Shown piece after piece: positions 32,276 through 41,639 of a stretch of 64,000 nucleotides of DNA (positions are counted from its first letter, which is position 1; each line of letters starts with the position of its first letter). The DNA lies in assembly GCA_963575745.1 (NCBI GenBank), contig CAUYUJ010004313.1, forward strand, positions 288,795 through 352,794, written 5' to 3'. This stretch comes from Prorocentrum cordatum. Lineage: Eukaryota; Sar; Dinophyceae; Prorocentrales; Prorocentraceae. The notes under the pieces are model-generated. The model was given only the letters and a program-made list of their open reading frames with translations, did not search any database and had not been told where the DNA came from. The translations under genes and the position numbers were made by a program.

Positions 32276-32441
32276 CATTCGGAGAGCAGAGGCATGGGAT
32301 GGGAGGAGGGAGGAGGGAGGAGGGGGCAGCGTGAGGTGAGGTGAGGCGACGCGGGGCGCTGCCTCTTCCGAACGAAAACCCAACACCACAGGATGGTTGG
32401 GAAAACGAGCCGCAACCTCCAGTCCTGATGTCTTCATCGGG

Positions 32442-32627
32442 GGCGGCCACGAGGGGGGCGTCCAAGAGGGGGGAGGTGCAAATCATGGCCGGCGGCATGT
32501 GCGCGGCCCAAGGGGGGGCCAGAGACGTGATGAAATAAGGAGAGGCGCCATGAAACTTGGGGAGATATCATGGCCCCCGCCATGATATCCACACACCCCT
32601 AGTCATCACCCCCCTCTTTGCGGCCCC
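32442..32627 (-). mobile_element. GRE-4 element, copy 2
   Basis: Shares with 15613-15794 the ends (GCGGCCACGAGGGGGG; CACCCCCCTCTTTGCGGC), the CATGGCCGGCGGCATGTGCG block and the ATATCATGG...CCATGATATC palindrome. On the minus strand it begins with the same GTGATGACTAGG. Confidence 0.78.
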
Positions 32628-32635
32628 CGACTTCA

Positions 32636-32765
32636 GGACGCGAACATATCGGGATCCCCCCTGCTGCGTTGCCCCCGAAGGACGCGACAGCGCGGCCTGG
32701 GCGGCCGCCCCGGCGTAGACGGCGTAGAAGCCCAGCTCGAGCAGGTGCGGCTCCGCGCCGCCCTG
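32636..32765 (-). CDS. Exon between GRE-2 and GRE-4
   Basis: After a CTCCTGCAG acceptor (exon starts at 32765) the minus strand reads QGGAEPHLLELGFYAVYAGA then AAQAALSRPSGATQQGGS. The exon is bounded on both sides by GRE elements, which therefore probably lie in its introns. Helical, Ala/Leu-rich; no family recognised. A further upstream exon may be at 32920-32990, but its frame is uncertain. Confidence 0.45.
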
Positions 32766-32793
32766 CTGCAGGAGACGCACGACACCCCACTCC

Positions 32794-32919
32794 CCGTCGC
32801 TCGGACGTCCATTCCCTGTTTCTTTTTCGGTTTCGTGCGTAGCTCTTTCGCAGGATGATCCAGGATGCTCCTTCAGAATCCCCGCCGAAAAAAAGTGCAC
32901 ACGGCCGAGGGATACCAAG
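32794..32919 (-). mobile_element. GRE-2 element, copy 2
   Basis: Ends CCGTCGCTCGGACGTCCATT and the inverse of CACACGGCCGAGGGATACCA; interior GTTTCGTGCG and CCGCCGAAAAAAAGTGCAC as in the other copies. Its minus-strand 3' side leads into the CTGCAG acceptor at 32766-32771. Confidence 0.75.
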
Positions 32920-33085
32920 CACAGGTCGGCACCAGCCCGGGCCGGCCGGAGTTCTGCGGCAGCTCGCGGGCGCCTCCCAGACCTTTTTTGTTGTCGGCTC
33001 TTGCGAACCGAGGCCGACCCACACGCCAATCGGCGCTGCATCGGCGCTCATCCCATCGATCACCAGACGCCGATCGGCGCCACTG

Positions 33086-33325
33086 CTTGAGCAGGGACCG
33101 ACCGTCCAGGCATTCCTATAGGCCTACCACGACATGTCCTTGGAACCCAAAAATGTCCTAGGTGCAAAGACAGCAGTGTTCTCAGAGCGTGAACCCGATG
33201 TGTCAAAGCAAGACGGCCCCAGCCAGAAATGTACTAAGAACATCTCGTGGAAGCCACAGAAAAGGTTCTTAGAACAGTTTTTGGGTAGGCCTACAGGAAG
33301 GCCAGGGCGATTCGCCACTGCTTGA
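33086..33325. mobile_element. GRE-8 element, copy 2
   Basis: Starts TTGAGCAGGGACCGACCGTC, then CTATAGGCCTACCACGACAT, and ends GATTCGCCACTGCTTGAA, the inverse of the start. Contains GTTCTCAGAGCG- and GTTCTTAGAAC-type palindromes. Confidence 0.8.
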
Positions 33326-33379
33326 ACTGCAACGCAAGTGCAAGATGGACTGGCGTTGTGGATGCCATGACCACGGACA

Positions 33380-33655
33380 CCCTAACAATCCGATCATTGA
33401 ATTAACGATGTGTTTGAAATGTGTAAAACATGTTCTAACACTGTTTCACACATGTGTTTTATGTCTAAACCATGCTTGAAACATCTCTTAGACATCTGGA
33501 GATGATCTGGCAACACGCTCCCTCTCCACGGATCGCCCTCCACAGGACTGGCGAGGGCATGCAAGGCTCCCACGAGCTGCTGCCGCAACAAAGGGGGGGG
33601 CCCGTGGCGGGCCCGGCCGGCCGCCCAGCTTAGCTCCCACAGCCCGCGGGGGGAA
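33380..33655 (-). CDS. Possible exon, unrecognised
   Basis: 33390-33480 has short inverted words (AACATGTTC; ACATGTGT). 33590-33490 on the minus strand reads LLRQQLVGALHALASPVEGD followed by PWRGSVLPDHLQ. Composition is exon-like, and GRE-11 lies just upstream on that strand. No family. Confidence 0.33.
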
Positions 33656-33843
33656 AAAAACACGGAAAGGGGCCCAGGAACACACAGATAAACACGCACA
33701 GACCCCAGGATCTCCCATATGTTCAGGTGTAGTCTGGGTGTTCGTCTTCCCCCCCCACTTCCCATACTTTCCCATATTTTCCCATATTTTCCCATATTTT
33801 CCTGGGGCCGACGATTCATTGTGTCTGTGTGTGTGTTTTCCCC
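33655..33843. mobile_element. GRE-11 element, copy 1
   Basis: GGAAAGGGGCCCAGGAACAC at the left, four CCCATATTTT-type units in the middle (33765-33800), then CGACGATTCATTGTGTCTGT and GTTTTCCCCTCCTGAGCCCAG. The ends are imperfectly inverted. Copies at 41345 and 59773. Confidence 0.72.
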
Positions 33844-34366
33844 TCCTGAGCCCAGGCATCCTGGCGCTGCAGTTTGTTTTCCGACCGCGGTGGTGCTCGC
33901 CCGGCGTCGGGCCCCGAGGCCCTCGCGGATCCATCCAGCTCGAAAAAAAACACGCTGCCGCAGGGTGGGGGTCCCCGGGCTCGGGTCAGGGCGCCTCGCT
34001 GCTCTGCCCTTCGTCCGCAACCTGGCGGATCCTCGGGAAGGGGGGGGAGGGGCCCCGCGTGGCTCCCAAGCGCGGGTCAGCCGGAACGGATCGGCTCTGG
34101 AGCACCGTGGGGGTCCTGATCTTGAGCCGGAGCACGCCCTGGACGGACGGATCTACCCTCTCTCCGACCTTGTACTGCACCGAACGCGACGGCCGCGTTG
34201 TCCGTAGACGTATCCACCCCGAGCGTGCCTGCATACGCAACGACACCCAAATGTGTCTATAGACGCGTGCGGCCAACCATTGAGAACGGTACGCGGCACA
34301 GGCCCGAGACATTGGCCTTCTAGAAGGAGGTCGACTTTCGCCTCCAACATCGCCTGACCCCTGTGT
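33844..34366. other. No confidently recognised gene
   Basis: Several overlapping frames with Arg/Pro bias. A short stretch (33860-33960) after a CCCAG acceptor-like end of GRE-11 could be a plus-strand exon, but the frame is not decisive. Confidence 0.35.
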
Positions 34367-34620
34367 TGAGCAGGGACCAACCGTCCCCGCATTCCTATAC
34401 GCATACCACGACATGTTCTTAGAAGCTACCAACGATCTAAGAACAACAATGTTACCATAACATAGGCCCGATGCATTGAAACTCAACGGTCTCAGCCAAC
34501 AATGAAGGACACGCCGTGCTACCCACAATGAAGGACACGCCGTGCTAACCACAGGCAGGTCTTAGAACCTTCTTCTGGTGGGCCTCTTAGGCAAGCCAAG
34601 ACGCCTCGCCCCTGCCCGAC
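34367..34620. mobile_element. GRE-8 element, copy 3
   Basis: TTGAGCAGGGACCAACCGTC, CTATACGCATACCACGACAT, GTTCTTAGAAG and a right end GACGCCTCGCCCCTGCCCGA. Contains an internal 30-bp duplication (AATGAAGGACACGCCGTGCT at about 34502 and 34530). Confidence 0.75.
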
Positions 34621-34659
34621 CGTGAGCACCGACCCCCCCCCCGTGGCGTGAGCCCCAAC

Positions 34660-35068
34660 CTTTGAGCAGGGACCGACCGTCGCGGCCGTCCTATAGGCCT
34701 ACCACGAAACGTTCTTAGAACCCAACACGTTCTAAGCACATCCAACCATGTTCTTAGAACATAGATCCCTGGGTGTCAGACCACGACAGCTTCAGCCAGA
34801 ACTGTTCTGAGAACATGTCGTGCAGACCAAGATCGGCTCTTGGAACATTATTTGGCAGACCTCTAGGCGAGATAGACTTAAGTCGGGCCTGCCCCCCTAC
34901 AGGGGTATTTTGGACGAACAATAAAAAGTAGTCAAACATATGTACATCAAAATGCTCGAACATAGTCAAAAAAATCGTCCCCAGACTATTTGTTTGACTA
35001 TTTTCGAATGCTCCCCCTGTAGAGGGACAGGCCCGACTTAAAGCTGGAACGCTTCGCCCCTGCTTGAC
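34660..35068. mobile_element. GRE-8 element, copy 4, with nested GRE-9
   Basis: TTGAGCAGGGACCGACCGTC at the left and CGCTTCGCCCCTGCTTGACA at the right. It is longer than the other copies only because of the 165-bp insertion at 34877-35041. Confidence 0.8.
34877..35041. mobile_element. GRE-9 element nested in GRE-8
   Basis: CTTAAGTCGGGCCTGCCCCC is inverted at the right end (GGACAGGCCCGACTTAAAG) with few mismatches over about 28 bp. The interior is A+T-rich with TAGTCAAACA and its inverse. Removing it makes the GRE-8 right end match copies 2 and 3. A diverged relative lies at 37408-37562. Confidence 0.8.
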
Positions 35069-35099
35069 ACCTGCAGCAGCTGCGGCCACGCTGGCGAGC

Positions 35100-35232
35100 C
35101 CAGCAGCGCGCCCAGCGCCTCGGCGACGGCCTCGTCCTGCCGCCGCCCGAGACCGGCGAAGGGGGGGGGAGGGGCACCGAGGAGGCAACGGCCGGCGGCC
35201 GAGCACTGGGCGTTGCCCGGGGAGGGGAGGGC
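35100..35232. other. Short coding-like stretch, unassigned
   Basis: On the minus strand 35190-35060 reads an Ala/Arg/Gly-rich stretch (AGRAAGLASVAAAAAGV). It could be an exon but has no family signature. Confidence 0.25.
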
Positions 35233-35291
35233 GATTGCTCCTCCCTCTTACCTCCCTCTTACCTCCCTCTTACCTCCCTCTTACCTCCCTC
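35233..35291. repeat. 12-bp tandem repeat TCCCTCTTACCT
   Basis: Four to five perfect copies, followed by C/T-rich sequence. Confidence 0.9.
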
Positions 35292-35450
35292 CGCCTTCCT
35301 CCCTCCCTCCTCCCTGCTCCTTCCTTTCTCCCTCCTCCTGTCCAGTGGCTCTCTCGCTCTCTGGACCCCGCCAGTCCTCCGTAATCGAAGAGGCCGCCGA
35401 AGGTGAGGGACAAGGGGGGGAGCGACGGATCCACCAGCTCGCGAGAAACT

Positions 35451-36106
<656 letters not shown>

Positions 36107-36139
36107 TCGCGCCCACCCCCATTGCGCAACGCCCGAGAC

Positions 36140-36460
36140 GGAGAACACCCCGTGACTCCAGATGCGCCTCACTTTGGATGCTTCTTCGACTTCAATTGTG
36201 TCAGACATGTACCCCAAAAGGTGTGGAACAAACAACTGGCACTGCCGCCTTTGCCATGCGCCTGAGCCAGACCTACACCCCAAACGATGCGAAACGATCC
36301 GGCGGAACTTCCCGCCTGCGACTCGACACTGCGTCGGGAGTGCACGCCGCACGATGCGAGCAAGCAGGGCGGAAATTGTCCACCTTCGCCTTTGAACTTG
36401 TGCGTCGGAAGCGCACCCCAAACGACGCGGGCAGGCGGGGCGAACATCTCCGCCTCCGCA
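36140..36460. repeat. About 69-bp degenerate repeat encoding 22-23-residue units
   Basis: The phrase ACCCCAAACGAYGCG recurs at about 36211, 36275 and 36414, each followed about 25 bp later by GGAACTTCCCGCC-like sequence. Translated units on either strand keep a common pattern (plus: TYTPNDAKRSGG, KRTPNDAGRRGE). The period is a multiple of three, so it could be a repeat protein exon; the 5' (CA)n flank argues against a normal start. Confidence 0.5.
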
Positions 36461-36469
36461 GGGGAGGGC

Positions 36470-36745
36470 GGGACGCCTCCGCGGACGCGCGGCGGGAACG
36501 GCAGCCGGCAGAGCAGGGCGGGCCCGGGCGCCCGCCGAGCTCGGACAGCAGAGCGGAGCTCCCCGCCCTGCCTGCGGCGGCCCCTCCAGGCGCGGCGGGA
36601 TGCCCGGGCAGGGCGCCGAGGAGGCCGGAGGCCCGCGGCCGAGGACGGACGCCCCCTCTCCTCGTGCAGCCTCCCGCGACGAGGCCGATGTTCTTGCCCG
36701 CTCTCTCGGCCACGCGCAGGAGCGACAGTGGGCAAGAGGGGCCTT
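36470..36745 (-). CDS. Candidate exon, unrecognised
   Basis: Minus strand reads LLRVAERAGKNIGLVAGGCT, then an Arg/Pro link and ALPGHPAAPGGAAAGRAGSS followed by LLSELGGRPG. The first part is convincingly coding-like; the rest may be low-complexity. It is bordered on its 5' side by GRE-12 and then a GGA tract. No family recognised. Confidence 0.38.
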
Positions 36746-36815
36746 TGGTGCGCGGACCAGGCGGGGTGCGCGAGGTGGCCAAAGCCAGGCGCGCAAGGCG
36801 CCGCTGTCGCATCGC
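36730..36815. repeat. GRE-12 partial copy
   Basis: GGGCAAGAGGGGCCTTTGGT and the following GCGCGG...CAGGCGGGGTGCGCG match the left half of 44437-44602; the inverted right half is missing. Confidence 0.6.
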
Positions 36816-36833
36816 ACCAATGGCGAGGAGAAG

Positions 36834-37190
36834 AAGGAGGAGGAGGAGGAGGAAGAGGAGGTGGAAGAGGAGGAGGAGGAGGAGGAGGAGGAGGAGGAGG
36901 AGGAGGGAGAGGAGGAGGAGGAGGAGGAGGAGGAGGAGGAGGAGGAGGGGGAGGGGGAAGGGGGGAGGGGGAAGAAGAGGAGAAGAGGAGGAGGAAGAGG
37001 TGGAGGAGGAGGAGGAGGAGGAGGAGGAGAAGAACTGGGAGGAAGAGGCGGGAGGAGGAGGAGGGAGAAGGAGGAGGAGGAGGGAAGAGGAGGCGGAGGA
37101 AGGAGGGCGGAGGAGGAGGAGGAGGAGGAGGAGGGAAGAGGAGGCGGAGGAGGAGGAGGGCGCAGGAGGAGGAGGAGGAGCCAGGGGCTC
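36834..37190. repeat. Long (GGA)n tract
   Basis: About 350 bp of GGA triplets with GAA and GGG variants. The purine-rich strand is plus, as for the other GGA tracts near minus-strand exons. Sequence at 37195-37407 between this tract and GRE-9 has no recognised gene. Confidence 0.93.
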
Positions 37191-37407
37191 CACTGGGGTG
37201 AGGCGGGCCGTCGAGGGGGGGGCACCGGGCCTGCTGGGGGACACGCAGCGTGACTTGGAATCGGGGTCGCGTCGCCGAGATTAGAGAGGTCCGCAAGGGG
37301 CACCCCCGACAACGAATCCGCGCCTTCCTGGCCAGCAGGCCCCCAGCGGCTAGGAAGGGGCGATTCGGGGCCGGCGCATCCCCCCATGAGCCGATCGCCC
37401 CCTAACG

Positions 37408-37562
37408 CTAAGTCGGGAATATCCCTCCACAGGAGGAGATTCAAGAGTAGTAAAAACAATGATTGTCTGGGGACGATGTTCCTGGTATGTTTGACTAAAT
37501 ATGTTTGGCTGCTCCCGACGTGTCTTCCAAAGTCCGCGTGCAGGAGGACATGCCCGACCTAA
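37408..37562. mobile_element. GRE-9 relative, stand-alone
   Basis: GCTAAGTCGGGAATATCCCT at the left, TTTGACTAAATATGTTTGGC and GTCTGGGGACGAT inside, and GGAGGACATGCCCGACCTAA at the right. All are found in GRE-9 in the same or inverted order. Confidence 0.6.
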
Positions 37563-37604
37563 TCCTCACGCTGCCTCTGACTGGGCCCCGGGACCGTTAA
37601 TGAA

Positions 37605-38000
37605 GCGCGGCTCCGGGGTGAGGCGCTGGTCCTGGGGAGGGGGGCCAGACCCCTGGTGGTCGAGGCTGTGGACAAGATGATCACGACGTCGGAGCTCGGG
37701 GGGGGACGGAGGACGCGTGGCGCCAGAGGCTGGGGGCCAGGGCTGGGGGGGGGGGGCGGCGCGAGCACGAGGTCGAGCCGCGGCGAGGCAACGGCGGGGG
37801 ATCTCGGCGCTCCGCTGGAGAGGGCGGGGGGAGGGCAGAGGGGCAGGGCGAGGCAGGAAGACGGGCGGGGTGAGGGGGGGAGAAGAGCGGGGTGAGGCGA
37901 GGGAGGAGGAGGCCCAGGGAGCAGGGAGTAGAGGGGAGGGGAGGGGAGGGAGGGGAGGGAGTCCGCATGCCTGGCCGGTGCTGCGTGCGTGCGCCAGTTC
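37605..38000 (+). CDS. Possible short exon then G-rich DNA
   Basis: 37640-37705 reads RPLVVEAVDKMITTSELG on the plus strand, a plausible exon fragment. From 37735 to 37970 the strand is rich in GGGG runs (GGGGAGGGGAGGGGAGGG) able to form G-quadruplexes. No family recognised. Confidence 0.33.
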
Positions 38001-38039
38001 CGCGCGCACGATCGTAGCGCAACGTCAGCCCTTCAACCG

Positions 38040-39125
38040 CTCGCGTGTGCCAGATTCCTCCTCGTCTGCGGGACATGAGGCACGGCCGACACCGAAGCCC
38101 ATCAACTGCGGATGCCTGAGAACCCACGACCTTCCGAACCGCGCAGACCCCAGGAGAGCCCCTTTTGACCCACGGTTGCTGCACAGGCGAGTTTGATTGG
38201 GGAGGACACGCAGAAGGCCATAAGACTGTTCCGAGGGCCACCTTGCCCAAAGAATACAGGACATGGGGCGCGAAACGCTGGACACAAGGGCACCCTTGCT
38301 TCGCAAGGGTCGACCTGCTAATCAGACTCGACTGCGCTTCCCCACAGGCGTGGCACTTTCTCGACACCGGAGGCGACGCACCTTGGCAAGCTTTTGGTGC
38401 TCTGGTTGAGGTGCTCCACGCGGGCCCGAAACACGCACGACCTCGACGAGCAGCCCGTTGAGGCCTCCCAGCAGCGTCGCCAGTCCCAATGTTAACCGCA
38501 CTGTCCGCCGCTGACCCAGCAAAAGGCCAAGCTCACGAAGCTGACGGGTGGCTTCGGCTGTGGAGCAGATAAGAACGCCTTGTCACACGAAATGTCGCAT
38601 TCACAATCGTGCACGGTGGCATCGAACGGCCGCTGCCTCGAGGTCTCCAAACAACGCGCTGATCTGACTTACTTCTCCAACCGGCGCGATACTGGTCTAG
38701 CTGGACCAACGGGGATGTGTGTCCCCATACCGAACGCTTCGAGGACGTAGACCTCCACGAGAAAGCTCGCAAAGCTGTACCCAACAAGAAATTCCCTCAA
38801 CTGCGCAGGGTGTGGCCCCGACGCGTATCGAGCTAAGCACACGACCAGCGCACGGAAGGCTGAGCAATGCCACGACGCCCTCCCTCCCAACATTGGCACG
38901 CCCGCAACCGGCCTGGACCAATACGGGCTCGATGTCCAACAACAGACGCTGGCCGAAACTGAAAGCGGCCGCTGTTGGGCAGGCGACAGCTTCTTGTCTC
39001 GAGCAAACGACGTCCTCGGCGACGACCGACAGCGAGTGTGGCTCAAAATGAGCACGAAGAGCTGCTGTCGGTATTATACCCCAGCCTCTAGTCTTTCCGC
39101 ACCCATGTCGATTCTGCCGACTGGA
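38040..39125. pseudogene. Degenerate coding relics, unassigned
   Basis: Protein-like stretches occur on both strands and change frame: minus 38500-38400 (LTLGLATLLGGLNGLLVEVV), plus 38585-38640 (NVAFTIVHGGIERPLPRG) and plus 38700-38800 (WTNGDVCPHTERFEDVDLHE). The breaks suggest decayed retroelement or host gene sequence. No domain identified. Confidence 0.35.
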
Positions 39126-39452
39126 AACCAAAAGGTACCCATACCGTCGGGCGAAGAGGATTATGCACATGCACCGATCCTGACAACGTCCATCCTTGAC
39201 CCAGGATCGGTGCATATGCCTTCCTGGCCAAGGTAGGAGGGCGTATGCACCGATCCTGGGCTCAGGATGGGCCTGGCCAGAATCGGTGTATGTGCATAGT
39301 TCTTTTTCCTCTATACCGCTACTCCCTGGACCTCTCCCGGGGTGCGTTCTGACCAGGATTTCGAGGCGAATCCAGCGGTGGCGACGAGGGCCGCCCAGGA
39401 GGTCCAAAAAGGAGATAACGAGGAAAGGGTAGAGGTATGGGTACCTTGTCCT
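39126..39452. mobile_element. GRE-3 element, copy 1, with hairpin nest
   Basis: AACCAAAAGGTACCCATAC at 39126 is inverted as GTATGGGTACCTTGTCC at the right end. The core (CCTCTCCCGGGGTGCGTTCT, GACCAGGATTTCGAGGCGAA) is shared with 45815, 47592 and 59077. Between them 39162-39300 alternates ATGCACCGATCCTG and its inverse four times. Confidence 0.78.
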
Positions 39453-39736
39453 CCTCCGACAGCCCGCCGCGGCCCCCTCCCCCCCCTTCGGCATGCAGCA
39501 GCCGGGCCCCGACAGAAACGGACCCCGACCCCGGAGCCTCCCGCCGAGGCCGACCCTTCCTCCCGAGTCGCTCCGGGCCCCCTACACGCCGAATGCGGCG
39601 AGACACCTCGCGACACGTTTCCGACGGGACCCGCTTTGCTTCATCGGGGAACGATGAAGGGGCCCTGGGACACACAAATCCGCCGGCCCCCTTGTGGGGC
39701 CACCAGGCTGTAGGCGCGAGGTTCGCAGTTTCCTGT
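39453..39736. other. No recognised gene
   Basis: Pro/Arg-rich frames on both strands. GAAGGGGCCCTGGGACACAC at 39656 matches the left end of GRE-11 (59773), so a truncated GRE-11 terminus is present. A hairpin (GGCCCCCTTGTGGGGCC) lies at 39688. Confidence 0.45.
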
Positions 39737-39835
39737 ACTAGTTGTAGCTTGTAGTTTCCAGTGTTACAGTTCTGCTTCTTGCTGGTTACTGTAACTAGTT
39801 GACTTATTGCTGGTTACTGTAACTAGTTGATTGAC
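39737..39835. repeat. 26-bp tandem repeat TTGCTGGTTACTGTAACTAG
   Basis: Two full copies (about 39779 and 39806) preceded by a related TACTAGTTGTAGCTTGTAG. GTTACTGTAAC is itself palindromic. This is one of the few A+T-rich spots. Confidence 0.8.
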
Positions 39836-39916
39836 CGCGCGAGGGGGGGGGAGGCCCAAACCAAATTTTTAGCACCCCCTGGGCGCGTTGTCTGAATTGC
39901 TGGGGGGGCTCGAAAT

Positions 39917-41092
39917 CGACACCCCTCACGCAGATCCGCGGGGTCAGGGTCCAAAAACACAGGGGATTTGCCACATTTCTGAAATTCGGTGCCACCCCTC
40001 ACGCAGATCCGCGGGGTCAGGGTCCAAAAACACAGGGGATTTGCCACATTTCTGAAATTCGGTGCCACCCCTCACGCAGATCCGCGGGGTCAGGGTCCAA
40101 AAACACAGGGGATTTGCCACATTTCTGAAATTCGGTGCCACCCCTCACGCAGATCCGCGGGGTCAGGGTCCAAAAACACATGGGATTTGCCACATTTCTG
40201 AAATTCGGTGCCACCCCTCACGCAGATCCGCGGGGTCAGGGTCCAAAAACACATGGGATTTGCCACATTTCTGAAATTCGGTGCCACCCCTCACGCAGAT
40301 CCGCGGGGTCAGGGTCCAAAAACACATGGGATTTGCCACATTTCTGAAATTCGGTGCCACCCCTCACGCAGATCCGCGGGGTCAGGGTCCAAAAACACAG
40401 GGGATTTGCCACATTTCTGAAATTCGGTGCCACCCCTCACGCAGATCCGCGGGGTCAGGGTCCAAAAACACATGGGATTTGCCACATTTCTGAAATTCGG
40501 TGCCACCCCTCACGCAGATCCGCGGGGTCAGGGTCCAAAAACACAGGGGATTTGCCACATTTCTGAAATTCGGTGCCACCCCTCACGCAGATCCGCGGGG
40601 TCAGGGTCCAAAAACACAGGGGATTTGCCACATTTCTGAAATTCGGTGCCACCCCTCACGCAGATCCGCGGGGTCAGGGTCCAAAAACACAAGGGATTTG
40701 CCACATTTCTGAAATTCGGTGCCACCCCTCACGCAGATCCGCGGGGTCAGGGTCCAAAAACACAAGGGATTTGCCACATTTCTGAAATTCGGTGCCACCC
40801 CTCACGCAGATCCGCGGGGTCAGGGTCCAAAAACACAGGGGATTTGCCACATTTCTGAAATTCGGTGCCACCCCTCACGCAGATCCGCGGGGTCAGGGTC
40901 CAAAAACACAGGGGATTTGCCACATTTCTGAAATTCGGTGCCACCCCTCACGCAGATCCGCGGGGTCAGGGCGGATTTGCCACCTGAAATTCGGTGCCAC
41001 CCCTCACGCAGATCCGCGGGGTCAGGGTCCAAAAACACAGGGGATTTGCCACATTTCTGAAATTCGGTGCCACCCTTCACGCACATCCATCG
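39917..41092. repeat. 73-bp satellite, about 16 copies
   Basis: The 73-bp unit contains CACCCCTCACGCAGATCCGC, GGGGTCAGGGTCCAAAAACA and TTTGCCACATTTCTGAAATT. Copies are nearly identical, differing mostly at one base before GGGATTTGCC (AGG, ATG or AAG), with runs of the same variant. One copy at 40936-40995 lacks about 15 bp. Repeated 65- and 70-codon frames with this spacing are by-products. It begins abruptly after a GRE-free G/C-rich stretch. Confidence 0.97.
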
Positions 41093-41205
41093 CAAGGCGT
41101 GGTAACCCAAACTGCGAGAACTCCCTCGGCCCTTTAATCGCAAGGTGTGGTAACCAAGCCCGTAAACCATACACGTCTTACCAATCGCCAGGTGTGGTAA
41201 CCCCT
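41085..41205. repeat. ATCGCAAGGTGTGGTAACC repeat, three copies
   Basis: Copies near 41088, 41137 and 41184, spaced about 47-50 bp with unrelated spacers. They directly follow the 73-bp satellite. Confidence 0.78.
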
Positions 41206-41344
41206 CTTGTGATCAGTTGGTTTTGCTGATTGCGAATCGGCTTCGCATGAAGTTTCGATACTGCTTCACGACAGCGCCAAGGCCTCATGACTTGGCTCTT
41301 CCATGGCCCATTCTCCGAGAGAGGGGGCCGGCGGCAGGGGGCGA

Positions 41345-41480
41345 AGCCCTTACGGATAAATAGACACAAATAACATGATTCCCCATATTTTCTTAGTTTT
41401 TGTCGTCGCCCCCACTTCCCATATTTTCCCATATGTTCCTGGGGATCGACGATTCACTGTGTCTGTGTCGTCTTTCCCGT
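41345..41480. mobile_element. GRE-11 element, copy 2
   Basis: AATAGACACAAATAACATGA at the left, CCCATATTTT units, then GGGGATCGACGATTCACTGT and GTCTGTGTCGTCTTTCCCGTCC. It is followed immediately by GRE-1. Confidence 0.7.
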
Positions 41481-41490
41481 CCTGGATACA

Positions 41491-41633
41491 AAGTTCGGAG
41501 GTCCGCGTTGATTTCTTGGCTCGGCGCTGCGCCCCCCCCTCCCCGGCGCCAGGGGCGGCGCGCGAGGGGCGGCGCGCGAGGGGCGCCGCCAGGGGGCCCC
41601 AGCGCCGCTCCAAGGAAGCTGCGCGGTCATCCG
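41491..41633 (-). mobile_element. GRE-1 element, copy 5
   Basis: AAGTTCGGAGGTCCGCGTTG with TTTCTTGGCTCGGCGCTGCG at the left, tandem GGGGCGGCGCGCGAG in the core, and GCCCCAGCGCCGCTCCAAGG with GCTGCGCGGT at the right (inverted). Confidence 0.68.
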
Positions 41634-41639
41634 CCGGTG

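Larger units (their letters stand above)
30364..32405. mobile_element. 2-kb foldback element with repeat-built arms
   Basis: The outer ends are inverted: TTCCCAACCATCCTGTGGTG at 30364 and its complement at about 32385-32405, with similarity over about 55 bp. The left arm (30509-31000) is about six tandem copies of an 84-90 bp unit; the right arm (31290-32270) is about ten copies of the same unit inverted. The inner ends are inverted too (GCACGGGCCGCGCACGGGT near 30985 and its complement near 31280). The central 280 bp is unique. This is the architecture of foldback elements. Confidence 0.82.

Noticed and set aside
33488-33934. Minus-strand 148-codon frame with KYGKIWE repeats
   Set aside because: Produced by the CCCATATTTT units of GRE-11.
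39917-41092. CRISPR-like regular repeats
   Set aside because: The 73-bp units are contiguous with no unique spacers, and the DNA is eukaryotic; it is a satellite.
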